Below, piece by piece: positions 1-9,237 of a DNA stretch of 64,000 nucleotides. The notes under the pieces were generated by a model. The model made no database searches. It was not told the origin of the DNA and was given only the letters and a program-made list of their open reading frames with translations. The stretch is from positions 155,986 through 219,985 of the forward strand of contig NZ_JAFCLZ010000015.1 of NCBI RefSeq assembly GCF_018130165.1, in the 5' to 3' direction. A program made the translations under genes and the position numbers. The first letter of the stretch is position 1; each line of letters starts with the position of its first letter. Source of the stretch: Bradyrhizobium sp. JYMT SZCCT0180. GTDB taxonomy: Bacteria > Pseudomonadota > Alphaproteobacteria > Rhizobiales > Xanthobacteraceae.

Positions 1-1
1 C

Positions 2-730
2 ATGGCGCAGAAGGTGGTCGAGGCGATCAAGGCCGAGGGCGGCCGCGCGGTCGCCAATGGCGCCGACATCTCGACCATCGCAGGGGGCCAGTCGGTGTTC
101 GACGACGCCATCAAGAATTTCGGCCGCGCCGACATCCTGGTCAACAACGCCGGCATCCTGCTCGACGAGACCTTTGCCAAGGCGAAGGAAGCCAACTGGG
201 ACAAGGTGCTGAAGGTGCACCTCAAGGGCACCTTCTGCTGCACCCAGCCGGTGTTCAAATGGATGCGTGAGAACGGCGGCGGCGTGATCGTCAACACGTC
301 CTCGACCTCAGGCCTGATCGGCAATTTCGGCCAGACCAATTACGGCGCCGCCAAGGGCGGTATCTGGGGACTGTCGAATGTGCTGGCGATCGAGGGCCGC
401 AAATACAACATCCGGATCTGGACGCTCGCGCCAGGTGCGCTGACCCGCATGACCGCGGATCTGCCGCGCTACATCGAGAATCCAAAGGCGGCCCTTGGGC
501 CCGACGGCATCGCGCCGGCCGTGCTATACATGGTCAGCGATCTCTCGGGCGACCAGACCGGCAAGACGCTCGGCGTTTCCGGTCCCCGCGGCGTCCGCGA
601 GATGCGGATGATGGAGATGGAAGGCTGGAAGCCGCCGGGCGAGGCCTGGAAGGCGCAGGATATCGTCGAGCACGCCAAGGAGATCTTCTTCTCCGAGGAA
701 CAGATCAAGATGGGCGCGCGCCGCTTCTGA
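2..730 (+). CDS. SDR family NAD(P)-dependent oxidoreductase, 5' end cut by window
   Basis: Short-chain dehydrogenase/reductase (Rossmann fold, cytoplasmic). The N-terminal TGxxxGIG cofactor loop is missing, so the gene begins before the window and the ATG at base 2 is internal. Of the 242 visible residues, NNAG lies at 48-51, the active-site serine region TSSTSG at 99-104, and the catalytic pair Y114/K118 in YGAAK. The C-terminus runs about 60 residues past the usual core and is rich in Met, Glu and Lys. The YGAAKGGIWGL context resembles hydroxyacyl-CoA or 17-beta-hydroxysteroid type SDRs, but the substrate cannot be told. An acetyltransferase gene follows 28 bp downstream on the same strand. 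Confidence 0.9.
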   Translation: MAQKVVEAIKAEGGRAVANGADISTIAGGQSVFDDAIKNFGRADILVNNAGILLDETFAKAKEANWDKVLKVHLKGTFCCTQPVFKWMRENGGGVIVNTSSTSGLIGNFGQTNYGAAKGGIWGLSNVLAIEGRKYNIRIWTLAPGALTRMTADLPRYIENPKAALGPDGIAPAVLYMVSDLSGDQTGKTLGVSGPRGVREMRMMEMEGWKPPGEAWKAQDIVEHAKEIFFSEEQIKMGARRF

Positions 731-758
731 CGCCCGTCTCATCCCCGAAGGAGGCGCT

Positions 759-1211
759 ATGCTCGCACTGCGGCCCGCTCGTCCCGATGAAGCGCCGGCA
801 CTTACCGAATTGTGCCTGCGCTCGAAGGCCGTCTGGGGCTATGACGCGGCCTTCATGCAGGCTTGCCGAAGGGAGCTGACGATGACGCCTGCGGTCATCA
901 TGTCATCCCGCGTGCAGGTCGCTGAAGTCGATGGCCGTCTCGCTGGTGTTGCCGAGGTAAAATCCGAAGGCGATGTCGCCCAACTCGAAAGGCTGTTTGT
1001 CGAACCGGGCATGCTTCGCGCCGGCACCGGCCGACAGCTGTTCGATTGGGCCAAGGCCACGGCACGCGCTGCCGGGGCCACGACAATGCGGATCGACGCC
1101 GATCCGGACGCCGCCCCGTTCTACCGCCGCATGGGGGCGGTCGATGATGGCGTTGTTCCATCCGGCTCGATCCCCGGCAGGTTCATTCCCAGGCTCAATC
1201 TCTCGCTTTGA
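759..1211 (+). CDS. GNAT family N-acetyltransferase
   Basis: A 150-residue single-domain GNAT protein, expected to move an acetyl group from acetyl-CoA to an unknown amine. The acetyl-CoA binding motif A is visible as LERLFVEPG followed by RAGTGRQLF (residues about 76-95), and the C-terminal motif B as PFYRRMGA (about 121-128). The start is supported by a GAAGGAGG ribosome site 5-6 bases before the ATG at 759. It may be cotranscribed with the SDR gene upstream. The acceptor cannot be predicted from sequence. Confidence 0.85.
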   Translation: MLALRPARPDEAPALTELCLRSKAVWGYDAAFMQACRRELTMTPAVIMSSRVQVAEVDGRLAGVAEVKSEGDVAQLERLFVEPGMLRAGTGRQLFDWAKATARAAGATTMRIDADPDAAPFYRRMGAVDDGVVPSGSIPGRFIPRLNLSL

Positions 1212-1283
1212 GGCGGCCGCCAGTAGGTGGTATCACTGGATCAGGGATATCGCTCGCTCACTCCTAACTTACGGAAATTGACC

Positions 1284-2237
1284 ATGAAGCTCACCGCCCA
1301 GGCCGCAGGCACTTTTGCGATTGCGCCGACCCCGTTTCACGATGACGGCCGCATCGACGAGAAATCGATCGACCGGCTGACCGATTTCTATGCCGAAGTC
1401 GGCTGCGACGGCGTCACCGTGCTCGGCATTTTGGGCGAGGCGCCGAAGCTCGATGCAGCGGAAGCCGAGCAGGTGGCGATCCGCTTCGTCAAGCGCGCCA
1501 AGAACATGCAGATCATCGTCGGCGTCTCGGCGCCGGGATTTGCCACCATGCGTTCGCTGGCGAAGGCGTCGATGGATGCGGGCGCTGCCGGCGTGATGAT
1601 TGCGCCGCCGCCGCATTTGCGCACCGACGACCAGATCACGGGCTATTTCAAGCAGGCCCAGGAAGCGATCGGCGACGACATTCCCTGGGTGCTGCAGGAT
1701 TATCCGCTGACGCTCAACGTCGTGTTCACGCCCGCGGTGATCCGCAAGATCGTGATGGATTCGCCGTCCTGCGTGATGCTCAAGCACGAGGACTGGCCGG
1801 GGCTGGAGAAGATTTCGACGCTGCGCGGTTTCCAGAAGGACGGCTCGCTGAAGCCGATGTCGATTCTCGTCGGCAATGGCGGCCTGTTCCTCGATTTCGA
1901 GATGGAGCGCGGCGCCGATGGCGCGATGACCGGCTACGCCTTCCCGGAATTGCTGATCGATGTCGTCAAACTGCAAAAGGCCGGCAAGCGCGACGCGGCG
2001 CACGATCTGTTCGATGCGCATCTGCCGCTGATCCGCTACGAGCAGCAGCCGGGCGCCGGTCTCGCCGTGCGCAAATACGTGCTGCAGAAGCGCGGCGTGA
2101 TCGCCTCCAGCGCACAGCGCAAGCCGGGTGCGACCATCACGGCGACGGCAAAGGCCGAGGTCGAATATCTGCTGTCGCGGGTGGCGCGGGTCGACCGCCG
2201 CGCCAACCTGCAACCGCAATCCAGCGCGGCAGGTTGA
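1284..2237 (+). CDS. Dihydrodipicolinate synthase family aldolase/lyase
   Basis: Class I aldolase of the DapA/NanA superfamily, 317 residues, near the usual length. The Schiff-base lysine is K167 in CVMLKHED, and the conserved active-site tyrosine is Y140 in LQDYP. The substrate-carboxylate motif, normally GTTGE, reads GILGE at 48-52; this argues against authentic DapA and for another 2-keto-acid lyase. An upstream in-frame start at 1227 would add 19 residues with no resemblance to the family, so the ATG at 1284 is preferred. There are no lysine-biosynthesis genes nearby. Confidence 0.82.
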   Translation: MKLTAQAAGTFAIAPTPFHDDGRIDEKSIDRLTDFYAEVGCDGVTVLGILGEAPKLDAAEAEQVAIRFVKRAKNMQIIVGVSAPGFATMRSLAKASMDAGAAGVMIAPPPHLRTDDQITGYFKQAQEAIGDDIPWVLQDYPLTLNVVFTPAVIRKIVMDSPSCVMLKHEDWPGLEKISTLRGFQKDGSLKPMSILVGNGGLFLDFEMERGADGAMTGYAFPELLIDVVKLQKAGKRDAAHDLFDAHLPLIRYEQQPGAGLAVRKYVLQKRGVIASSAQRKPGATITATAKAEVEYLLSRVARVDRRANLQPQSSAAG

Positions 2238-2241
2238 TTGT

Positions 2242-2346
2242 CCCTCATGGTGAGGAGCCGCGAAGCGGCGTCTCGAACCATGAGGCCCCGGTGCTTCCTA
2301 ATCATCCTTCGAGACGCGGCCAAGAGGCCGCTCCTCAGGATGAGGT
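2242..2346. repeat. Intergenic palindromic repeat (CCTCATGGTGAGGAG type)
   Basis: Between the aldolase and NUDIX genes lie two head-to-head segments. The first begins CCTCATGGTGAGGAGCCGC and ends GTCTCGAACCATGAGG; the second begins CATCCTTCGAGACGC and ends GCTCCTCAGGATGAGG. Each can fold on itself and the two partly match each other. Elements of this look are scattered between genes in Bradyrhizobium and related genomes (recalled, not searched). The repeat ends right before the ribosome site of the NUDIX gene and may act as a 3' stem-loop for the aldolase transcript. Confidence 0.75.
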
Positions 2347-2364
2347 TTTGAGGAGTTGAGTGTT

Positions 2365-3168
2365 ATGACCGAATCCGCCAAAGCACCGCGCCCTGCGTCC
2401 ACTATCCTGTTGCTGCGCGACGCAACGGAGCGAAGGGAAGTCGAGGTCTTCATGATGGTTCGCCATTATGAGATCGACTTCAATTCCGGCGCGCTGGTGT
2501 TTCCCGGCGGCAGCGTCGATAAGGGTGACAAGGAGATCATCGCGGCGCCCGAATTGTATTCGGGCGGCGAGGGGCTCGATGAGGCAACGCTCAGCTTCCG
2601 CATCGCGGCGATCCGCGAGACGTTTGAGGAAAGCGGCATCCTGCTGGCGCGCCCCAAAGGATCGAAGGCGCTGGTCGACGCCGTCAGGGCCAGCGAGATC
2701 GAGACCGCACATCGCGCCGATCTCTGCGACAGCAAGATCAGCTTCCGAGAAGTATTGACCGACAACGGCATGGTGCTGGCGCTCGATGAACTCGTGCCCT
2801 ATGCGCACTGGATCACCCCGGAAGGCATGCCGAAGCGTTTTGACACCTGGTTCTTCCTCGCCGCCGCACCGCCCGAACAGGTCGGCGCCCATGACGGCAA
2901 GGAATCCACCGATTCAATCTGGGTATCGCCGCGTGAGGCGCTGGAAGGCGGCGAGACCGGCCGCTTCAAGCTGCCGTTCCCGACCACGCGCAACCTGATC
3001 AAGCTCGGCAAGCAGGACAGCGTGCAGGCCGCGCTCGAGGATTCAAGAGGCAAGTCCGTCGTCACGGTGACGCCCATCATGACCAGGAATAACGGCGGCC
3101 GTCAGCTTCGGATTCCGCTCGAGGCCGGCTATGACGGTGACGTGTTCGAGGTCGGCTCGGTCGGCTGA
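2365..3168 (+). CDS. NUDIX hydrolase (NUDT19-like layout)
   Basis: A 267-residue NUDIX-fold pyrophosphohydrolase. The box is split: GGSVDKGD (residues about 49-56) is separated by an insert of some 30 residues from the helix RETFEESGILL (about 88-98), which carries the metal-binding glutamates. This split box is typical of NUDT19/RP2-like CoA or acyl-CoA diphosphatases rather than MutT. A TTG three codons earlier is possible, but AGGAG at 2351-2355 is correctly spaced for the ATG at 2365. The substrate is inferred only from domain layout. Confidence 0.85.
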   Translation: MTESAKAPRPASTILLLRDATERREVEVFMMVRHYEIDFNSGALVFPGGSVDKGDKEIIAAPELYSGGEGLDEATLSFRIAAIRETFEESGILLARPKGSKALVDAVRASEIETAHRADLCDSKISFREVLTDNGMVLALDELVPYAHWITPEGMPKRFDTWFFLAAAPPEQVGAHDGKESTDSIWVSPREALEGGETGRFKLPFPTTRNLIKLGKQDSVQAALEDSRGKSVVTVTPIMTRNNGGRQLRIPLEAGYDGDVFEVGSVG

Positions 3169-3263
3169 GGCACGCATGCACACTTCGGTGATGAACGAAG
3201 TATCGTAAGGTCTGCAGTCTGTAATGTCCGGCCCTGGCATGGATCAGGACCGGAATCACCGAC

Positions 3264-4181
3264 ATGGGCGAAAGTCAACCGCAACATAAAGCGATCGCGA
3301 GCGAGCTGGGGCTGTTGCTCCTGCTCGCGACGCTATGGGGCGCGTCGTACACGTTCCTGAAAGTAGCCGTGGAGACTATCCCCCCGATCACGCTGATCGC
3401 GGGCCGTACGTTGATTGCGGGGCTGCTGCTGGTGGCCATCATGCATGGCCGCGGGGTGAAAATGCCGACGGATGCTGCGAACTGGCGCCGCTTCCTGTTC
3501 CAGGCCTGCCTGAACAGTGTCATCCCGTGGGTCATGGTCGCCTGGGGTGCACAGGCGCTGGACGCCGGCGTCGCCACCATTCTCAATTCGACCGCGCCGA
3601 TATTCACGTTTTTCCTGACATTCGCGATCACCCGTCACGAAGCGGTAACCTCACGAAAGCTGATCGGCGTCATCGCTGGCATGGCCGGCATCTGCCTGAT
3701 CGTCGGCGCGCAGGCGCTGGGCGGCCTTGGTGAGCAACTGATCGCACAGATCGCCTGTGTCCTTGCCGCGGTCTGCTATGCCGGCGCGGCGATCTTCGGT
3801 CGCAATTTTGGGGGGCTCGATCCGATGGCGCCGGCGGCGGGATCGCTGCTCTGTGGCGCCGCGATCCTGATTCCGCTCAGTCTCATTGTCGACCGTCCCT
3901 GGACGCTGGCGCCATCGATGTATTCGCTGCTGGCGCTGCTCGCGATCGCCGTATTCTCGACCGCGCTCGCGTTCGTCATCTATTTCCGCCTGATCCAGAC
4001 GCTCGGATCGGTCGGCGCCACCGCGCAGGCCTATCTGCGCGTACCCATTGGCGTGGCGTTCGGCGTGGCCTTCCTTGGCGAGCAATTGAGCTCGACGGTA
4101 TGGATCGGGTTAGCTTGCGTGGTTGTCGGCGTCGCCGCGATGACGATACCGGCGCGGCGGGCGAAACCGGCGGCGGCGTAG
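3264..4181 (+). CDS. DMT/EamA family transporter
   Basis: Inner-membrane drug/metabolite transporter of 305 residues with about ten hydrophobic helices, arranged as two EamA repeats (roughly residues 14-145 and 155-298). The first repeat has the family signature LLLLATLWGASYTFLKV, and the second ends with a matching FLGEQLSSTVWIG segment. Proteins of this family usually export amino acids or small metabolites. The gene converges on the NTF2-like gene, with only one base between the two stop codons. The substrate is unknown. Confidence 0.88.
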   Translation: MGESQPQHKAIASELGLLLLLATLWGASYTFLKVAVETIPPITLIAGRTLIAGLLLVAIMHGRGVKMPTDAANWRRFLFQACLNSVIPWVMVAWGAQALDAGVATILNSTAPIFTFFLTFAITRHEAVTSRKLIGVIAGMAGICLIVGAQALGGLGEQLIAQIACVLAAVCYAGAAIFGRNFGGLDPMAPAAGSLLCGAAILIPLSLIVDRPWTLAPSMYSLLALLAIAVFSTALAFVIYFRLIQTLGSVGATAQAYLRVPIGVAFGVAFLGEQLSSTVWIGLACVVVGVAAMTIPARRAKPAAA

Positions 4182-4182
4182 C

Positions 4183-4626
4183 TCACGCGAGATAGGCGTC
4201 GACCGCCGCCTGGTCCTGGTCCCAGACCCAGCATTCCCACAGCAGGCCGTCCCGCACGGCATAGACCAGCAGCCGTTCGAATTCCTTAGCCTTGCCGTCG
4301 CGCTCGAAACGCTCGCGTACCAATAGCGCGCCGCGCTCGGGGCCGGCCATGATGTCGACGATGGCGAGCAGTTTCCGGTTGGTGCGGCGGGTCACCTCGG
4401 CCAGGATCGAAAGCGCCGCCATCTTGCCCCTGTGGTCGCCGGCGAGCGGGTTGCGGCCGAAATAATGCAGCGTGAAATCGTCGTGGTAGCAGGCGGCCAA
4501 CGCAGCCCGGTCGCCGGCAAGCCAGGCGCTTGCGTAGCGCGTCACGGCCTGCCGGGTGCGCTCAATCGCGGCTTGGCTCTCGGTATCATCAGGCTTATCT
4601 GTCATCGTGCCGGGTCCTGTTGTCAT
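4183..4626 (-). CDS. Nuclear transport factor 2 (SnoaL-like) domain protein
   Basis: A 147-residue cone-shaped NTF2-like protein. Recognisable pieces are the first helix with RYASAWLAGDRAALAACYHDDFTLHYFGRNPLAG (reading across about 31-64) and the terminal strand LLWECWVWDQDQAAVDAYLA. The family includes small enzymes and carrier-like proteins, so no reaction is assigned. A second ATG at 4605 has an AGGA nine bases upstream and is an equally good start, giving 140 residues. It is divergent from the broken AraC-type regulator, 48 bp away, which may once have controlled it. Confidence 0.75.
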   Translation of the reverse strand: MTTGPGTMTDKPDDTESQAAIERTRQAVTRYASAWLAGDRAALAACYHDDFTLHYFGRNPLAGDHRGKMAALSILAEVTRRTNRKLLAIVDIMAGPERGALLVRERFERDGKAKEFERLLVYAVRDGLLWECWVWDQDQAAVDAYLA

Positions 4627-4674
4627 CCCGGCACCCTAAATCCGCCTGATCATCCGGGCTTTCAGAAACTGGCT

Positions 4675-5465
4675 ATGCGCGCAATCGGCGGGGCGAAATT
4701 GTTGGGGTGGGGCGCGCGCGTGCTCTATCTCGGCCCGGCCTTCGGACTGACGCCGCACCGCAATGCGACCGGCGTGCTTGCCGTGGGCCTCGATGCGGCG
4801 CTGGAAGTTGCCGACGATCCGACCGACCCCGCGACCGACTATCGTTCCACCCGTAGCGTATTGATATTGCCCAACAGCCTGCATCATCTGAGGATCGCGC
4901 GCGGGCGCATGGCGTTCCTCTATGTCGATCCGCTCGGACGCGACCTCAAGGCGTTGCTGGCGCGAATGACGGAAATGACCGCGCGTGCCGCGTTTGATCT
5001 GCGCGAGGAGGCGGCTGCCGTCGAGATTATGACCGGCCTTGCGGAGGGCCGCATCGCGCCACTGGACGGACGCGCGTCGCTCGGCGAATTGCTGGGTGTG
5101 GGCACGGGTACAAAAGCCAGCGCGCGGGTATCGGCGGCGCTGCGGCTGATGCGGGACGAGCCGCACCGGGCACACCGGCTCACAGATTTGGCAGGGCACC
5201 GGGGCTATCGGCGTCGCGATTCCTGCATCTGTTCAAGGCGGAGACCGGCGTGCCGTTGCGGCGCTACCGGATCTGGAACCGGATGGGGGCGGCGGTACGC
5301 GCCTGCGGCGAGGGCTCGTCCCTGACGGAAGCCGCCCACGCCGCAGGCTTCGCCAGTTCGGCTCATTTCAGCAGCGCCTTCCGCGACATGTTCGGCATGA
5401 TGCCGTCCGACCTGCTGAAGGCGTTGCAGCCCGTGGAGGCTAGGGCGAGGCGCGATGGCCTGTGA
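4675..5465 (+). pseudogene. AraC-family transcriptional regulator, frameshifted in the DNA-binding domain
   Basis: From the ATG at 4675 the reading frame encodes an N-terminal ligand-type domain and the start of the C-terminal helix-turn-helix domain (SARVSAALRLMRDEPHRAHRLTDLAG). After about base 5190 the AraC signature continues in another frame: LSASRFLHLFKAETGVPLRRYR and then the second helix pair LTEAAHAAGFASSAHFSSAFRDMFGMMPSDLL, ending at 5465. One indel near 5190-5205 (GCAGGGCACCGGGGCTATCG) separates the two frames. Everything else is intact, so this is either a recent lesion or a base-calling error. It lies divergent to the NTF2-like gene. Confidence 0.8.
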
Positions 5466-5699
5466 GGCCCGAGGGATGATCCATCATCTGGCCATTTTGC
5501 CGCACGGCAGAGCCCCCAGCGCCCCAGAATCCCGGATTGGGGCAGCCAGGACCGGCAGTGTGACGCCAGCGTGACCCGGGGGACGTGGACCGGCGCACCG
5601 CCCGGCCGGTTTGGCCGGCTTCGCGAGCTGTTCCAGCATGTTCCCCACGACCCGAATAACGTCGTATATTGCCGCCGATAGGAGCCCGGCCTCGATAAC

Positions 5700-8381
5700 A
5701 TGACCTCTGAATTGCCGCCGAATTCGCCAATGACGCGATCGTTTTCGTTGTCGATCGGCCAGCTGACATTCGGCAGTTTTATGCTGGTGCTGGCGGTGAT
5801 TATAATCACCTCCACCGCCAGCGTCATTGCCATCCGCCACATCGATGCGACCTTCGCCGAGTTGCAGCGGCTGGAAAGCGTCGGCGACCTCGCGCAGGAT
5901 ATCGACCGGCGCATGAACGAGTTGCGGCTGGCGGCCCGGGATTTCGTCACCGACCCCGGCGCCCAATCGGTCCAGGTCGGCGAGGCGGCGACCTCGCTCA
6001 TCGAGGTCCTGAAGAAAACCCGGCTGGAGCTTGCTCCCGAACAGCAGGACATGATCGATGGCGTCACCGAGCGACTATCGACCTACCGCAGCGGCATTGA
6101 GCGTATTTCCGCCCTGATCAACCGCCGCGCGGAGTTGATCGTCGGGCTACCGCCGCTGCGCGAGAAATTCGATGCCGCGATCGCCGACACCCCCGATCCA
6201 CTGATGGCGTCGGCGCTGTTTCAGACCCAAAGCCAGATTGCCTCGGCCTTGCTGGCGCGCAATCCGTCCGCCGCCGAACTGGCGGCGCAAAGCATGCGCT
6301 CGATGACCATGTCGGAGCCGAAGCTTCGCGCGGCCGTCGATGATTATGCCCTGGCGATTATCAACATTTCGACCCGCGAGCGGCAGATTTCCGACATCGA
6401 CAAGGAGGTGCTGGGCGCGGAGGGCCGCCTGATCCAGCGCGTCACCGAATTGTTGCGCGAGGTCAGCGCGCGTCGCGGCCATGTGTTGTCCCGCGATTTC
6501 GCCCGGACGCTGACGGAAGCAAAATGGCAGAGCATCGTGCTCGGCACCGCCGGTGTCCTGATCGGGCTGTTCGCCTCGCTGCTGGTGGTCAGGCGCACCG
6601 TGCGTCCGCTCGCTACGATCGCAACCTCGATCCGCAAGGTGGCCGGCGGCGAAAAGAACACCTCGATCCCGCAGACCGATGTCGACAACGAAATCGGCGA
6701 TATCGCGCGAGCCGCCGAAGTGTTTCGCCAGACGCTGGTCGATGCCGACGCGGCGCGCGAGGCGGCGGTACGCGCGCTGGCCGAACAGCGTCTCGCCGAG
6801 GAAAGCTATCGAAAATTGTTCGAGGCGTCGGTGGACGGAATCTACGTCACCACGCCCGGAGGCGCGCTGCTCAATGCCAACCCGGCGCTGGCGCGGATGA
6901 TGGGTTACGCCACGCCGCACGATCTGATCACCGGCCTCGGCGACGTCTCCGAATCCGTCTACGTCGATCCGCAGGCGCGGGTGGAATATGAGCGGCTGAT
7001 GGAACGCGACGGCATGGTACGCGAGTACGAATACCAGGTTCGCGCGCGCGACGGGACGGTGCTCTGGCTCTCGGACAGCGCCAGCGCGGTGCGCAACGAG
7101 GATGGCGAACTGATCCGTTACGAGGGAACGGTCCGCGACATCACCGACCAGAAACGGGCCGAGGACGCGATCGCCGAAGGCCGCCGTTTGCTGCAGCAGG
7201 TGATCGATACCGTGCCCGCGGTGATCAACGTCAAGGACAAGCAGCTCCGCTATCTCCTGATGAATCGCTACATGGCCGGTATTTTTGGCATCGAGCCTGG
7301 GGAAGCCATCGGTCGCACCACGGCCGAACTGATGTCACGCTATGGCGCGGCGAAGACCGACGAGCCGGACAAGCGGGTGCTGGCCGGCGGCAGCGAACTC
7401 GGCTTCTACGAGGAAGAGTACAAGGATTCCACCGGCAATATGCGGCAATGGCTGGTCAACAAGCTGCCGCTGCTGGACGCGTCGGGCGAGATCGAGAACA
7501 TCGTCACGGTCGCGCTCGACATCGGCGAGCGCAAGCGCGTCGAATTCGAGATGCGCAAGGCCAAGGACGCTGCGGAAGGCGCGCTGCGAAACTTGCGGGA
7601 AACGCAGAATTCGCTGATCGAAGCCGAAAAACTCGCGGCCCTGGGGCGGCTGGTGGCGGGCGTCGCGCACGAGGTCAACAATCCCGTCGGCATTAGTCTC
7701 ACGGTCGCCTCCGCGCTGGAGCGCAAGGCGGCGAATTTCACCGCCGAGGTGGCGCGTGGCGAACTGCGGCGTTCCAGTTTGACTGATTTTCTCGAAACCA
7801 GTCGTGACGCGTCATCGCAGCTCGTTGCCAATCTCAATCGCGCCGCCGAACTGATCCAGTCGTTCAAGCAGGTCGCCGCCGACCGCAACTATTCCGACCA
7901 GCGCAGCTTCGACCTTGGCGATCTCACCGAGCAGGTGGTGATGAGTTTGCGGCCGGGCCTTCGCAAACACAATCTGACGCTCAACGTCGATTGCCAGCCC
8001 AACCTGACGATGAACAGCTATCCCGGGCCCTACGGACAGGTGCTGACCAACCTGTTTCTCAATTCGGTGGCGCACGCGTTCCCGGACGGCAAGCCGGGCA
8101 CGGTCGATATCCAGGTGCGCGAGTCCGGCAAGGACAATGTCGAGGTCCTGTTTTCCGACAATGGATGCGGCATGACCCTCGACGTTCGCCGTCGCGCGTT
8201 CGATCCGTTCTTCACGACACGGCGCGACCAGGGCGGCACCGGGCTTGGCCTGCACATCGTCTACAGCATTGTGACCAACCGGTTAGGCGGGCGGCTCGAT
8301 CTCGATTCGGAGCCGGGAGGCGGCACGCGGATCCAGATGATCTTGCCGCGCATCGCGCCGCTCGAAATGGCGGCAGAGTAG
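5700..8381 (+). CDS. HAMP/PAS sensor histidine kinase
   Basis: Membrane histidine kinase of 893 residues. In order: TM1 (about 19-45), a helical periplasmic sensor, TM2 (about 278-300), HAMP (about 300-352), two PAS domains (about 373-490 and 496-615), a coiled linker, the HisKA dimerisation helix with phospho-accepting H657 in GVAHEVNNPVG, and a HATPase domain with DNGCGM, FDPFFTT and GTGLGLHIV. No receiver is fused and no response regulator is adjacent, so its partner is elsewhere. The helical sensor suggests a small soluble ligand. ATG 5730 is an alternative start. Confidence 0.9.
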   Translation: MTSELPPNSPMTRSFSLSIGQLTFGSFMLVLAVIIITSTASVIAIRHIDATFAELQRLESVGDLAQDIDRRMNELRLAARDFVTDPGAQSVQVGEAATSLIEVLKKTRLELAPEQQDMIDGVTERLSTYRSGIERISALINRRAELIVGLPPLREKFDAAIADTPDPLMASALFQTQSQIASALLARNPSAAELAAQSMRSMTMSEPKLRAAVDDYALAIINISTRERQISDIDKEVLGAEGRLIQRVTELLREVSARRGHVLSRDFARTLTEAKWQSIVLGTAGVLIGLFASLLVVRRTVRPLATIATSIRKVAGGEKNTSIPQTDVDNEIGDIARAAEVFRQTLVDADAAREAAVRALAEQRLAEESYRKLFEASVDGIYVTTPGGALLNANPALARMMGYATPHDLITGLGDVSESVYVDPQARVEYERLMERDGMVREYEYQVRARDGTVLWLSDSASAVRNEDGELIRYEGTVRDITDQKRAEDAIAEGRRLLQQVIDTVPAVINVKDKQLRYLLMNRYMAGIFGIEPGEAIGRTTAELMSRYGAAKTDEPDKRVLAGGSELGFYEEEYKDSTGNMRQWLVNKLPLLDASGEIENIVTVALDIGERKRVEFEMRKAKDAAEGALRNLRETQNSLIEAEKLAALGRLVAGVAHEVNNPVGISLTVASALERKAANFTAEVARGELRRSSLTDFLETSRDASSQLVANLNRAAELIQSFKQVAADRNYSDQRSFDLGDLTEQVVMSLRPGLRKHNLTLNVDCQPNLTMNSYPGPYGQVLTNLFLNSVAHAFPDGKPGTVDIQVRESGKDNVEVLFSDNGCGMTLDVRRRAFDPFFTTRRDQGGTGLGLHIVYSIVTNRLGGRLDLDSEPGGGTRIQMILPRIAPLEMAAE

Positions 8382-8397
8382 CAATCAGGTATCATCG

Positions 8398-8751
8398 ATG
8401 AGCAATGGAATTGATTTGTCGGAGAAGCTGTCCACATTCTCCGAGCACTGGTCGCCACGCACGGTTACGCAGTTCAACAATTGCGACGTCATGGTTGTGA
8501 AAGTGAAAGGTGAATTCGTCTGGCACAAGCACGATGACACGGATGATTTCTTTCTCGTGCTGAAGGGCGTGTTGGATATTCAGCTGCGCGATCGAACGAT
8601 CACGCTCGAGTCGGGGCAGATGTATGTGGTGCCCAAGGGCGTCGAGCATCGGCCCGTTGCGAGGGAAGAGGTCCATCTACTGTTGATCGAGCCCGCCGGC
8701 ACGCCCAACACCGGCGATGCTGCAACAGCCGCACCGCGCAGGACGGTGTGA
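8398..8751 (+). CDS. Cupin domain protein
   Basis: A 117-residue single cupin barrel. The two cupin motifs are visible: KGEFVWHKHDDTDDFFLVLKG (about 37-57, with the H-x-H...E/D metal ligands) and GQMYVVPKGVEHRPVA (about 73-88). It starts 16 bases after the histidine kinase stop codon, so it is probably cotranscribed. Such small cupins can be mannose-6-phosphate isomerase-like or plain binding proteins; the reaction is not predictable. Confidence 0.85.
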   Translation: MSNGIDLSEKLSTFSEHWSPRTVTQFNNCDVMVVKVKGEFVWHKHDDTDDFFLVLKGVLDIQLRDRTITLESGQMYVVPKGVEHRPVAREEVHLLLIEPAGTPNTGDAATAAPRRTV

Positions 8752-8777
8752 TATTCTGCCGATGAGCGGCGGCTGGC

Positions 8778-9125
8778 CTAGTTGGTATCGGCCAGCTTGC
8801 GCAGCGTGGCGCCGAAAATCTGGCTGGCTTTGCCGACCAGCGCCGTCCCGTTCATGGTTCCGCGGGTATCGGTGAACGTGCCGGATACGCCGATGCCGAC
8901 GGGGGCCGGCCCGCCGAACAGCGGATTGGCATCGGGGCTCGACGTGTGACGCTGCACCAGCACCTCGCCCTTGAAGGTATCGCCCTTCACGGTGTAGCTG
9001 CCGGTGTAAAACAGATAGGCATCGCCGCCGAGGATTTGGCCATCCCGGAACAGAATCACACCGCTGCCCTTGCCGGATCGCCCATCCAGCAGGCTGACGT
9101 GGATCGAATACAGACCGTTTTTCAT
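8778..9125 (-). CDS. GrlR-like protein
   Basis: A 115-residue protein starting MKNGLYSIHVSLLDG. It shares the layout of GrlR, the type III secretion negative regulator of enteropathogenic E. coli: a start like MKDGIYSI, a central GGDAYLFYTGSYTVKGD, and an alternating beta barrel. The rest contains VGIGVSGTF and GTMNGTALVG strands. In rhizobia such proteins occur without any secretion locus, and none is visible here, so a regulatory function is not assumed. An ATG at 9152 would add nine residues. The gene converges on the cupin gene 26 bp away. Confidence 0.6.
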   Translation of the reverse strand: MKNGLYSIHVSLLDGRSGKGSGVILFRDGQILGGDAYLFYTGSYTVKGDTFKGEVLVQRHTSSPDANPLFGGPAPVGIGVSGTFTDTRGTMNGTALVGKASQIFGATLRKLADTN

Positions 9126-9237
9126 GACGTCCCAATCGGCTTCCGCGCCCACGGAACCCGGCTAGCTTTTATGCCAAAGCGGCACCGGCGGCGTCAACGT
9201 GGCAGGCCGTAAATATGCGCGCGCGTAGCGCGGTGGA

